Shown one piece after another: positions 1 through 7,222 of a stretch of DNA of 64,000 nt. The notes beneath the pieces were generated by a model. It made no database searches and was not told the origin of the DNA. It worked only from the letters and a program-made list of their open reading frames with translations. Numbering within the stretch: position 1 is the stretch's first letter; every line of letters begins with the position of its first letter. Source of the stretch: Pseudomonas sp. Irchel s3f7 (GTDB taxonomy: Bacteria > Pseudomonadota > Gammaproteobacteria > Pseudomonadales > Pseudomonadaceae); the NCBI RefSeq assembly GCF_900187615.1, contig NZ_FYDO01000020.1:1-64000 (forward strand). The letters run 5' to 3'. Both the position numbers and the translations under genes were made by a program.

Positions 1-97
1 TGGAACCACCTGATCCCATCCCGAACTCAGCAGTGAAACGATGCATCGCCGATGGTAGTGTGGGGTTTCCCCATGTGAGAGTAGGTCATCGTCAAGA
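1..97 (+). rRNA. rrf: 5S ribosomal RNA, 3' part (5' end outside window)
   Basis: The first 97 bases match the Pseudomonas 5S rRNA from the loop around CCCATCCCGAACTCAG through the GATGGTAGTGTGGGG arm to the closing stem near GTCATCGTCAAG. About 20 bases of the 5' end are cut off by the window edge. It is the end of an rRNA operon and is followed at once by a strong terminator. Confidence 0.95.
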
Positions 98-108
98 TTA
101 AATTCCGA

Positions 109-143
109 AACCCCAATTGCGAAAGCAGTTGGGGTTTTGTTTT
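109..143 (+). terminator. Rho-independent terminator of the rRNA operon
   Basis: A 12-bp stem (aaccccaattgc / gcagttggggtt, one G-U pair) with a GAAA tetraloop is followed by a T-rich run. It lies 12 bases after the 5S end, so it most likely ends the rRNA transcript. Confidence 0.9.
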
Positions 144-248
144 GTCCGCAGGAAAGTTCGTACAGCAATGACGGACAGGTCCCCGCTGTCATCGTCTACC
201 TACGTAGTGCCGCCCGCGCCAATCGCGAGCAAGCTCAGCCTCAAATGA

Positions 249-531
249 CTAAACCCCCGGTACCGGGCAACTCATATCACCCTCCTGACACTTCAAGTAC
301 TGCTTGAACGTCTGAACCCGCGACTGGGTCCTTCTGACTGTCCGGGTTGCTTTTGAGCCGTGAAGTGATCTGCTGATACAGCGCGTTCAGCTCCTTGTCG
401 GCCGCCGCATGCTGTTGCGCCGCGCACTGACTCATCGTCGACGGGTCACTGGCGTTTCCGCAATCCACGGCGAAAACGGGGGAGGTCAGCAACAGCGGTA
501 CCATTGCCAGTAGAAAGCGTGAGGAACATGG
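249..531 (-). pseudogene. Decayed LprI-like (DUF1311) lysozyme-inhibitor family gene
   Basis: The frame from 504 downward encodes a hydrophobic leader ending SPVFA, then VDCGNASDPSTMSQCAAQQ and ADKELNALYQQI, the hallmarks of the LprI/DUF1311 N-terminal domain (secreted or periplasmic, about 120-140 residues). After SNPDSQK this frame runs into an unrelated tail. In the neighbouring frame a typical family C-terminus (QSRVQTFKQYLKCQEGDMSC, then PVPGV) ends at the stop at 249-251. The middle of the domain, some 40 codons, is therefore missing and the two halves are out of frame. The start also looks damaged: the leader reads back through RFLLA without a good in-frame start, while an ATG at 529 is in another frame. 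The family assignment comes from recognised motifs; the deletion is inferred from the usual length. Confidence 0.6.
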
Positions 532-742
532 GGGATGCTCGCGGTTATCAGGGGAAATTGCGGTGCAGTGTAGCGAAGGGGCATTCGCTTGCTCTGCCAG
601 CAGACTCCGACTCTTCCAGAACTTATGCCCGAAAATGCAGCCGAATATTTCGAACAGAATTGATCGCGTATCCTGATTAGTACAACTTCAGGGTTGGTCT
701 TATGGTCTTACTGACCTACTGTTCAAGTACAGGAGGTGACTT

Positions 743-1231
743 ATGAACCCAGCATCTGATCGCATCGAAAGGAAAATCCTGCTCAAGGCCAAGCGTTCGC
801 AGGTCTGGCGCGTGGTGGCCAATGCCGAAGTGTTCGGGCAGTGGTTCGGCGTGGCGCTGGAGGGCAAGCGTTTTGTCGCCGGTGAGTGGACGCAGGGGCA
901 GATTACTTACCCCGGTTATGAGCATTTGCGCTGGAACGTTCTGGTAGAGCGGGTTGAGCCTGAGCGGTTGTTTTCGTTTCGCTGGCACCCGTATGCCGTT
1001 AATCCGGAAGTGGATTACACCCAGGAGCCCACTACGCTGGTGAAGTTCGAGCTTGAAGACATGGATGACGGCACCTTGCTCAAAGTGTCCGAGTCCGGTT
1101 TCGATCACATTCCCCAGGCTCGACGGGAAAAGGCCTTCCGCATGGACAGTCGCGGTTGGGAGGAGCAGATGAACAACATAGAACAATTTCTGACCGACAG
1201 TGCCAAGGCCCGCCAGCAGGAGGACGGTTGA
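743..1231 (+). CDS. SRPBCC / AHSA1-family protein
   Basis: The 162-residue product is a single START-like SRPBCC (activator of Hsp90 ATPase homologue 1) fold, the usual length for stand-alone members. It shows the N-terminal I-x-R-x-I-x-L-x-A pattern followed by VWRVVAN, a central FSFRWHPYA segment, and the C-terminal helix from RGWEEQ through NNIEQFL. Such proteins bind hydrophobic ligands in a cavity; no substrate can be assigned. A strong ribosome-binding site (CAGGAGGTG, 730-738) precedes the ATG. Members are often next to an ArsR regulator, but none is present here. Confidence 0.85.
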   Translation: MNPASDRIERKILLKAKRSQVWRVVANAEVFGQWFGVALEGKRFVAGEWTQGQITYPGYEHLRWNVLVERVEPERLFSFRWHPYAVNPEVDYTQEPTTLVKFELEDMDDGTLLKVSESGFDHIPQARREKAFRMDSRGWEEQMNNIEQFLTDSAKARQQEDG

Positions 1232-1313
1232 TCCAGTTATCCGCTACAGGTCGGGAAAATCAAGGCGTCCAGGCTTGATGCCTGAGGTATCTAAGGGTTT
1301 TCGGAAAGTGCTT

Positions 1314-1331
1314 TATAGCGAATGTCTTACA
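1314..1331 (+). promoter_or_regulatory. GacA upstream activating sequence of rsmX
   Basis: The 18-mer TATAGCGAATGTCTTACA fits the GacA palindrome TGTAAG-NN-AT-NN-CTTACA at 11 of 14 defined bases, with the right half-site perfect. Its centre lies about 66 bases before the expected start of rsmX, where GacA sites of rsm RNA genes normally lie. A possible -10 (TAATCT, 1376-1381) follows. Confidence 0.75.
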
Positions 1332-1387
1332 CGCGGTGGTAGTGATGTCGCCTGTTGCCCATTGGATCCGATGCGTAATCTGGCCTC

Positions 1388-1500
1388 ACCCACTGAAGCA
1401 CAGGAAGTGCTCAGGATCATGGATGATCGACCATAGGCAAGGAATGCCGCGACAAGGAGTCGTCATGGTCTTGGAAAAACCCGCTTCGGCGGGTTTTTTT
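1388..1500 (+). ncRNA. rsmX: RsmX-type small regulatory RNA (RsmA/RsmE sponge)
   Basis: The stretch has six GGA motifs (about 1403, 1414, 1421, 1441, 1456 and 1473), several in hairpin-loop contexts such as CACAGGAAGTG and GATCATGGATGATC. It ends in a GC-rich terminator, GACAAGGAGTC having passed just before. The length, about 113 nt, is close to that known for RsmX. These RNAs titrate the translational repressors RsmA/RsmE and so relieve repression of secondary metabolism under GacS/GacA control. The GacA box upstream supports the call. The exact 5' end is estimated from the -10 TAATCT. Confidence 0.85.
1476..1500 (+). terminator. Rho-independent terminator of rsmX
   Basis: AAAACCCGC-TTCG-GCGGGTTTTTTT forms a perfect stem with a TTCG loop and a T-run, the typical end of Pseudomonas rsm RNAs. 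Confidence 0.92.
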
Positions 1501-1552
1501 GTGGGCGGTGAAAAGTCATGACTGCGGGCATTTGCATCCCGCAGCCATTTTT

Positions 1553-2239
1553 TCACTGACGGTCGAGCTTTGCCGCTGCGCGCTGAGTAATCTCGGCGCG
1601 CAATTTCAACGAGCCCGCAGCACGTTGGCGCGCTTCTTCAAGGACGCTGGTCGACGCTGTTTTGGGGCTGCCCGCCGCAAATGGCGGTGCCGGGGCGTAT
1701 TCCAGTTGCAACTGCACCAGCTCGGCGGTGGCCTGGTCGAACAGCTCTGCGGCCAGGGTCAGGGCAAAGTCGATACCGGCCGTGATGCCGCCACCGGTCA
1801 GCAGGTTGCCGTCGCGAACGACACGATCTTGCACGGGGATGGCCCCTAAGGGCGCCAGCAGTTCGTGGTACGCCCAGTGAGTGGTGGCGCGTTTGCCCTT
1901 GAGCAAGCCTGCCGCACCGAGCACTAGCGAGCCGGTGCACACCGAGGTGACGTAACGCGCGTTAGCAGCTTGGGTCTTGATAAAGGCCAGGGTTTCGTCG
2001 TCCTCCATCAAAGGGCCGACGCCACTACCACCGGGGACGCAAATCACATCGAGGGCCGGGCATTCGTCGAACGTAGTGGTCGGTTTCAGCAGCAGGCCGG
2101 TGCTGGCGCTGATGGGCATCAGGTCCTTCCAGATCAGATGCACCTTCACATCCGGTAGTGAGGCCAGTACATCGTAGGGGCCGGTCAGGTCCAGTTGTTG
2201 AACCTGTGGAAACAACAGAAAACCGATCTGCAACGTCAT
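1553..2239 (-). CDS. inhA: Isonitrile hydratase (DJ-1/PfpI family)
   Basis: The 228-residue protein begins MTLQIGFLLFPQVQQLDLTG and carries the DJ-1/PfpI nucleophile-elbow motif SVCTGS with Cys about residue 101. It agrees closely with my recollection of Pseudomonas isonitrile hydratase InhA, including IPVQDRVVRDGNLLTGGGI and LVQLQLEYAPAPPF. The enzyme hydrates isonitriles to N-substituted formamides in the cytoplasm. The frame is open to 2341, but the ATG at 2239 gives the family N-terminus, so the longer start is rejected. It is divergent from a GlxA-type regulator whose start is 89 bases away; the gap is probably a shared control region. Confidence 0.9.
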   Translation of the reverse strand: MTLQIGFLLFPQVQQLDLTGPYDVLASLPDVKVHLIWKDLMPISASTGLLLKPTTTFDECPALDVICVPGGSGVGPLMEDDETLAFIKTQAANARYVTSVCTGSLVLGAAGLLKGKRATTHWAYHELLAPLGAIPVQDRVVRDGNLLTGGGITAGIDFALTLAAELFDQATAELVQLQLEYAPAPPFAAGSPKTASTSVLEEARQRAAGSLKLRAEITQRAAAKLDRQ

Positions 2240-2327
2240 GGCGCTTTTCTCGTGAAGTGGGTAGACGGTTTGACTGTAGGCTCGTAGTCTTTGGCGCATA
2301 CGCCAATCTCCCCACGAATTACGCCAA

Positions 2328-3335
2328 ATGCCGAAAACCATTCACGTACTTGCCTTCGCCAACGTGCAATTGCTCGACGTCACCGGGCCGTTGCAGGTAT
2401 TTGCTTCGGCCAATGACATTGCCCGCCAGCAAGGATTGCCGTCGCCCTATGCGCCGTCGGTGATCGCCAGTGGCGGCGGGGCAGTCATGTCATCGGCAGG
2501 GCTGGCATTGCTGGCTGAACCGTTACCGGAGCAAGGCAGCGACACCTTGGTCATTGCCGGAGGCTGGGGCGTTTATGCGGCGGCGGAGGATGCTTCGCTG
2601 GTAGCGTGGGTACGCGAGCATGCGCGGGATTGCCGACGGGTTTCTTCGGTGTGCACGGGGGCGTTCCTGCTGGCGGCCAGCGGCTGGCTCGATGGTCGGC
2701 GCGTCGTGACGCACTGGACCCGTTGTGAGCAACTGGCGCAGCAGCACCCGCAATTGCAAGTCGAACCCAACCCGATATTCATCAACGACGGCCCGGTCTG
2801 GACCTCGGCCGGCGTCACGGCGGGCATAGATCTGGCGTTGGCCATGGTGGAAGAGGACCTCGGGCGGAGCATGGCCTTGGAAGTCGCCCGGCAACTGGTG
2901 GTGTTTCTCAAGCGTCCGGGTGGTCAGTCGCAATTCAGCGTGACCCTGTCCTTGCAAAAAGAAGGCAACCGGTTCGATGAGCTTCATGCCTGGATCAGCG
3001 AGAACCTCACCAAGGACCTCGGCATCCCGACACTGGCCCTTCAGGCCTGCATGAGCGAACGCAGCTTCGTCCGGCATTACCGCGCCGACACCGGCCAGAC
3101 CCCGGCAAGGGCCATCGAACTGATTCGGGTCGAGACCGCTCGACGTTTGCTCGGCGACACCGGCGTGCCGATCAAACGGGTCGCGGTGCAATGCGGCTTC
3201 GGCAGCGAAGAAACCCTGCGCCGCAGTTTCCTGCGGGCCTTGGGCGTGACGCCACAGGCCTATCGCGAGCGATTTTCTGTTAGCGCCCCAGGTCCGGAGC
3301 CCGGTCCTCGTCAGGCTTCTGTTTCCGCCAGCTGA
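2328..3335 (+). CDS. GlxA-family transcriptional regulator (DJ-1/PfpI plus AraC HTH)
   Basis: The 335-residue product has an N-terminal DJ-1/PfpI amidotransferase-like domain (about 1-190; FANVQLLDVTGPLQVF, then SSVCTGAFLLA with the elbow Cys) and a C-terminal AraC-type DNA-binding domain (about 215-320; the second HTH reads IKRVAVQCGFGSEETLRRSF). Proteins of this build are DNA-binding activators in which the DJ-1 part probably senses a ligand. Being divergent from inhA, it probably controls isonitrile hydratase expression. Its 3' end overlaps the convergent next gene by 25 bases. Confidence 0.88.
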   Translation: MPKTIHVLAFANVQLLDVTGPLQVFASANDIARQQGLPSPYAPSVIASGGGAVMSSAGLALLAEPLPEQGSDTLVIAGGWGVYAAAEDASLVAWVREHARDCRRVSSVCTGAFLLAASGWLDGRRVVTHWTRCEQLAQQHPQLQVEPNPIFINDGPVWTSAGVTAGIDLALAMVEEDLGRSMALEVARQLVVFLKRPGGQSQFSVTLSLQKEGNRFDELHAWISENLTKDLGIPTLALQACMSERSFVRHYRADTGQTPARAIELIRVETARRLLGDTGVPIKRVAVQCGFGSEETLRRSFLRALGVTPQAYRERFSVSAPGPEPGPRQASVSAS

Positions 3336-3700
3336 TTGAAGTACTTCGTCCGATCCGGTGTAAACGTCACCACCATTGCGGTCCGTGAGCAGGTCAGCGC
3401 GCGTTCTTCGCTGAGATCAACGTCCAGATCCTCCCCACGCAAACCCTGCCATTGGGCGAGGTATTTGAGGGAGCCGTACTTTTCGAGTTTCTTCAGGCTA
3501 CGGCTAACCCCGCCTTTCCAGCCCAGCACCGGCAGTTCGCCGTCGAGGCATTGCTTTGCAAGGTCAGGGAAGCGGGCGGCGCGCTGGCGGCCAACTTCCC
3601 AGCATTTGATCAGGCCCTTGTCGTGGGCTTCCCAGAGTGCTTCGCGGTTCAGACCGGTTCGAAGGGGAGTGTCGATGCTGCGATGAATGCGTTGGGTCAT
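3311..3700 (-). CDS. Conserved hypothetical protein
   Basis: The 129-residue product is soluble, without signal peptide or membrane segment. It is rich in Lys/Arg and Leu, with a Trp-rich middle (CWEVGRQ, VLGWKGG, LAQWQGL). A good ribosome-binding site (AAGGAACC on the minus strand) precedes the ATG and codon use is typical. I do not recognise a family or function. It is convergent with, and overlaps, the GlxA-type regulator gene. Confidence 0.6.
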   Translation of the reverse strand: MTQRIHRSIDTPLRTGLNREALWEAHDKGLIKCWEVGRQRAARFPDLAKQCLDGELPVLGWKGGVSRSLKKLEKYGSLKYLAQWQGLRGEDLDVDLSEERALTCSRTAMVVTFTPDRTKYFNQLAETEA

Positions 3701-3852
3701 TCTGGTTCCTTGAATTCCGGGGGTGTTGGACAGCTCCGCTGTACCCGTTGGATCTGGATGTTAGGTGGGGATTTAATGGCTGGCAACAGGGTATTGCGAC
3801 GAGTTTGCGGTGGTTTTGTTTAAGGGACGTAGGACGCCGATTGAGCAAAATT

Positions 3853-3986
3853 TGTGGCGAGGTAGCTTGCTCCCGCTGGGTTGCGAAGCGACCCAAAAGC
3901 CTGACAGTGCGATCTGTCAGATATATAGCCATTGCAGGGTTTACGACTGCTGCGCAGCCGAGCGGGAGCAAGCTCCCTCGCCACAA
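3853..3986 (+). repeat. REPIN-like inverted repeat, composite family A
   Basis: GTGGCGAGGTAGCTTGCTCCCGCT at the left returns inverted at the right end. Inner arms (GGGTTGCGAAGCGACCC and GACTGCTGCGCAGCCGAGC) form a second hairpin layer. A close relative lies at 32510-32642. It fills most of the 3701-3998 gap; nothing else is seen there. Confidence 0.8.
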
Positions 3987-3998
3987 GAGTTCACTTGT

Positions 3999-4756
3999 TT
4001 ATGAGGGTGATCTCACGGCTGCCAAAAACTCTTTTCCCCACTCAATTTCCGATCCAGAAAACACGCCGCATTGTTCATCCCAGAAATTGTCCCAGATGTC
4101 GGCGCGGCGTAGATAGCCTGGCGAGGCTGGTCCTAGCGGGCGAACGGCGCCGCCGTGGCCGGAGAGATGCGGGAGTTCTATCTCCGGCAGTTCCTGGCGG
4201 CCGTCGATGGCATACAGGATATTGAGCTTCTTCGGCTTGCCCAGGCGCATGAAGGCGTAGACGGTGAACGAGGCGTCGCGGATCCAGGTGAAGCGATAAT
4301 CCCAGTTGCGTTCACCCCCTGGCGTTTCCGGCAGGCCGAAGGTCGCGGCGGCGAGAATGGCCCCGTGTTTGCGTGAGGTCAGCAGCTTCATGGCCAGGCC
4401 CGACCGCTGACCAGGCAAATCCGTCGCATCAGCAGTGGCGTGTCGTCCTCGGTATCGCCAATCGGCAGCAGATCGGTAACCTCGACCACTGCGCGGTCAC
4501 TGAGCCAGCGGGTTTGCAGCACGTTGGTGTCGGGCAGGTAGATTTGTTCGCGACGGGCGTCGGGCAAGTCCGGCGACAATTGGAAAATGCCCGCGTCGGG
4601 GCTGTCCAGCAGCGAGCAGAAGATCGACGGGCTGTCGAATTCCGGCCAGCAGAAAAAGTCCACGCTACCCTTGTCATTGATCAGCGCCGCACTGCGCATG
4701 TCCCCGATGATACCGTGGGCGTCGATGGGGCTTTGGCGTTCGGGGTGATCAGCCAT
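3999..4756 (-). pseudogene. Remnant of a glycoside hydrolase family 15 (glucoamylase/trehalase-like) gene
   Basis: From the ATG at 4756 the first frame encodes a GH15 N-terminal domain (IIGDMRSAALINDKGSVDFF, FDSPSIFCSLLD, LQTRWLSDRAVVEVTDLLPI). It leaves the family sequence near 4390. A second frame (4418 to 3999) resumes with RKHGAILAAATFGLPETPGG and RNWDYRFTWIRDASFTVYAF, then jumps to LNILYAIDGRQELPEIELPH, and ends in poorly matching sequence. Intact members are about 600 residues. Fewer than 260 codons remain, with at least two internal deletions and a frameshift, so the catalytic barrel is largely gone. Confidence 0.82.
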
Positions 4757-4851
4757 TGTCGCGAAACTCCGGCAACCAGGGGCCTATGTAGCTGACTGGT
4801 CCGGGGCTATGAGAGTTCATTTGGCGAGGGAGGTGAGTTGTCTGTTCTGGC

Positions 4852-4921
4852 CCCATCGTGAGCAAGCTCGCTCCTACAGTGGAATGCACTCCCTGTGGGA
4901 GCTTGCCCGCGATAGGGCCTT
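4852..4921 (+). repeat. REP pair
   Basis: ATCGTGAGCAAGCTCGCTCCTAC and the inverted GTGGGAGCTTGCCCGCGAT face each other across about 20 bases. It is a typical P. fluorescens-group REP doublet in the gap before the MFS gene. Confidence 0.8.
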
Positions 4922-4993
4922 CACATTCAACCAACAAATTGCTGCTTTCCCGCCGGTCAGCCGTTATGGCAATTTGCAGACCCCTGATTAGAT

Positions 4994-6175
4994 ATGTACC
5001 CCATGGCCAACCCCTACCGCGAACTCTTCAAAGCCCCTGGCAGTGGCGCATTCGTACTGGCGGGCATGATCGCGCGCATGCCGATCTCGATGACCGGCAT
5101 CGGCCTGATCACCATGCTCTCGCAGTTGCACGGGGGCTACGGACTGGCGGGTGCGGTGGCGGCGACTTTTGCGTTGGCCACGGCGTTTTGTGCGCCGCAG
5201 GTGTCGCGGCTGGTGGATCGATATGGCCAGGGGCGTATTCTGCCGGTGTCGGCACTGCTCGGTGGCGGGGCGCTGTTGCTGCTGTTGCTGTGCACGCGGT
5301 TGCAGGCACCCAACTGGACGCTGTTTGTCTTCGCCGCGTTGGCCGGGTGTATGCCGAGCATGTCGGCGATGGTGCGGGCGCGCTGGACCGAGGTGTATCG
5401 CGGCCGCCCGGAGCTGCAAACGGCCTACGCCCTGGAGTCGGTGCTGGATGAAGTCTGCTTCATCGTCGGGCCGCCGTTGTCCGTGGGTCTGTGCGTGGTG
5501 GCGTTCCCCGAAGCGGGGCCATTGGCCGCATTACTGGCGCTGGCCATCGGGGTGACGGCGTTCGTCTTGCAACGCAGCACGGAACCGCCGGTGCACCCCC
5601 ACGAAGAACATCATCAAGGCTCGATCATTCGTTCCCGCGACATTCAACTGCTGATGCTGTTGATGGTGGCCATGGGCATCATCGTCGGCGTGGTGGACGT
5701 GGTCAGCGTGGCTTTCGCGCAGCAGCAGGGCCAACCTGCGGCGGCGAGCATCGTGCTTTCGGTGTATGCAATCGGCTCGTGCCTGGCGGGATTGGCGTTC
5801 GGTGCGTTGCGTTCCAAGTTGCCGCTGCCGCGCCTGTTTCTGTACGGCGGGGTGGCGACGGCGGTGACGACGTTGCCGTTGTTGTTGGCGGTGAACATCC
5901 TCGGCTTGTCCCTGGCGGTGTTTGTCGCCGGCTTGTTTTTTGCGCCGACGCTGATTGTAGCGATGGCGTTGATCGAACAAATCGTGCCGCCGGCCAAACT
6001 CACCGAGGGCCTGACCTGGCTGGTCACCGGGCTGAGCATCGGCGTGGCGATTGGCGCCGCCGGTTCGGGGTGGCTGGTGGATGCGTTCGGCGCGCGAAGC
6101 GGGTTCTGGCTGGCGATTGCGGCGGGGGCGGTGGTGCTGGGTTCCGCCATTTCGAGCTATCGCCATCTGAAATGA
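4994..6175 (+). CDS. MFS transporter
   Basis: The 393-residue product has about 12 hydrophobic segments. It shows a motif-A-like loop (RLVDRYGQGR, about residues 72-81) after helix 2, a charged central loop (HPHEEHHQGS, about 201-210) between the two six-helix halves, and a mirrored loop (LVDAFGARSG) late in the second half. It is an inner-membrane secondary transporter, probably an exporter; the substrate is unknown. An ATG at 5003 is an equally good start. Position next to pvdG suggests but does not prove a link to pyoverdine: no PvdS-type promoter is seen upstream. Confidence 0.85.
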   Translation: MYPMANPYRELFKAPGSGAFVLAGMIARMPISMTGIGLITMLSQLHGGYGLAGAVAATFALATAFCAPQVSRLVDRYGQGRILPVSALLGGGALLLLLLCTRLQAPNWTLFVFAALAGCMPSMSAMVRARWTEVYRGRPELQTAYALESVLDEVCFIVGPPLSVGLCVVAFPEAGPLAALLALAIGVTAFVLQRSTEPPVHPHEEHHQGSIIRSRDIQLLMLLMVAMGIIVGVVDVVSVAFAQQQGQPAAASIVLSVYAIGSCLAGLAFGALRSKLPLPRLFLYGGVATAVTTLPLLLAVNILGLSLAVFVAGLFFAPTLIVAMALIEQIVPPAKLTEGLTWLVTGLSIGVAIGAAGSGWLVDAFGARSGFWLAIAAGAVVLGSAISSYRHLK

Positions 6176-6202
6176 TGTTTCCATGGAAAATGTCTGTACG
6201 AC

Positions 6203-6226
6203 TAATTCCCGGCATACCTCATCCGT
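6203..6226 (+). promoter_or_regulatory. PvdS-dependent promoter (iron-starvation box) of pvdG
   Basis: TAATT, exactly 16 bases, then CGT, 34 bases before the pvdG start. The known PvdS consensus is TAAAT-N16-CGT, so one base differs. Confidence 0.75.
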
Positions 6227-6259
6227 TCACCAATCAGACAACTTTCGAGGAAGAGCCCG

Positions 6260-6994
6260 GTGACCCAGCTGACATTGCTGTGCCTGCCCTATTCAGGCGC
6301 GAGTGCCATGGTCTACAGCCGTTGGCGGCGCAAGCTGCCGGAGTGGATCAAGCTGCAACCGGTGGAACTGCCGGGGCGGGGCGCGCGGTATGGCGAGCCC
6401 TTGCACACCGACATGCGGCGCCTGGCGCTGCAACTGGCCCATGAAATCAAAGCCACGCTCAAGGCGCCATACGCACTGTTCGGTCACAGCATGGGCGCGT
6501 TGCTCGCCTGCGAAATGGCCCATGCGTTTCGCTCGCTGGGCTGCCCGGAGCCGGTCGCGCTGTTCGCGTCCGGCACCGCCGCGCCGTCCCTGCGCGCCGA
6601 CTACGACCGGCAATATGCCGAGCCGAAAACCGATGCTGAACTGATCGAGCAACTGCGCACCCTCAACGGCACCAGCGAAGAGATCCTGGCCAACGAAGAA
6701 CTGATGAGCCTGACCTTGCCGGTGCTGCGTGCGGACTTCCTGTTGTGCGGGCGATTCGAGCCGGTGCAGCGGCCCTTGCTCAAGTGTCCTGTGCATGTGC
6801 TCGGCGGCAAAAACGATCGCGCCACCACCGAGCAGTTGATCGGCTGGAGCCAGGAAACCCGCGGCAGCTTTTCCGTGGACATGCTGGCCGGTGGGCACTT
6901 CTTCATTCATGAACATGAAGCCAAGGTGCTGCGGGTGATCAAGGATCAGCTCGAAGTGCATCATCGGCGGTACTCCATGGCTGCGAGCGCCTGA
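6260..6994 (+). CDS. pvdG: Type II thioesterase of pyoverdine synthesis
   Basis: The 244-residue alpha/beta-hydrolase of the GrsT/SrfAD class removes misprimed or stalled acyl groups from the carrier domains of the pyoverdine NRPSs. The family start LLCLPYSGASAM is clear. The nucleophile motif GHSMGA has Ser about residue 77, the acid is in GGKNDRAT, and the His is in GGHFFIHE. The start is GTG at 6260, with GAGGAAGAG 5-12 bases before it. It is followed by a REPIN and the first peptide synthetase. In P. aeruginosa pvdG precedes pvdL; here it precedes the side-chain synthetase genes. Confidence 0.92.
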   Translation: MTQLTLLCLPYSGASAMVYSRWRRKLPEWIKLQPVELPGRGARYGEPLHTDMRRLALQLAHEIKATLKAPYALFGHSMGALLACEMAHAFRSLGCPEPVALFASGTAAPSLRADYDRQYAEPKTDAELIEQLRTLNGTSEEILANEELMSLTLPVLRADFLLCGRFEPVQRPLLKCPVHVLGGKNDRATTEQLIGWSQETRGSFSVDMLAGGHFFIHEHEAKVLRVIKDQLEVHHRRYSMAASA

Positions 6995-7010
6995 TGATCG
7001 ATTAATCCCG

Positions 7011-7102
7011 TTGTAGGAGCTGGCTTGCCAGCGAAGGCGGTCTTGCAGGTGGCACCATTTCTCCTGTCATGACCCTGTCGCTGGCAAGCCAGCTCCTACA
7101 AG
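7011..7102 (+). repeat. REPIN between pvdG and pvdI
   Basis: TTGTAGGAGCTGGCTTGCCAGCG and its inverted copy flank about 45 bases. The element lies between pvdG and the PvdS box of the NRPS gene. Confidence 0.85.
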
Positions 7103-7143
7103 AGCGGTGCGATTTACTCCCCTTCTGACACCTATTTCATTCG

Positions 7144-7167
7144 CTAATTTTTCCGGTCTGCATTCGT
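7144..7167 (+). promoter_or_regulatory. Probable PvdS-dependent promoter of pvdI
   Basis: CTAATT precedes CGT. Read as TAATT the spacer is 15 bases, one short of the usual 16. The TCCGG block after the -35 resembles the pvdG site. Position just before the NRPS gene fits its expected iron-starvation control. Confidence 0.6.
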
Positions 7168-7222
7168 TTGATAAGGACGACGTGCCTTTGTGCTTCCCGC
7201 CACTGATCCGGATGCCTTGAAA

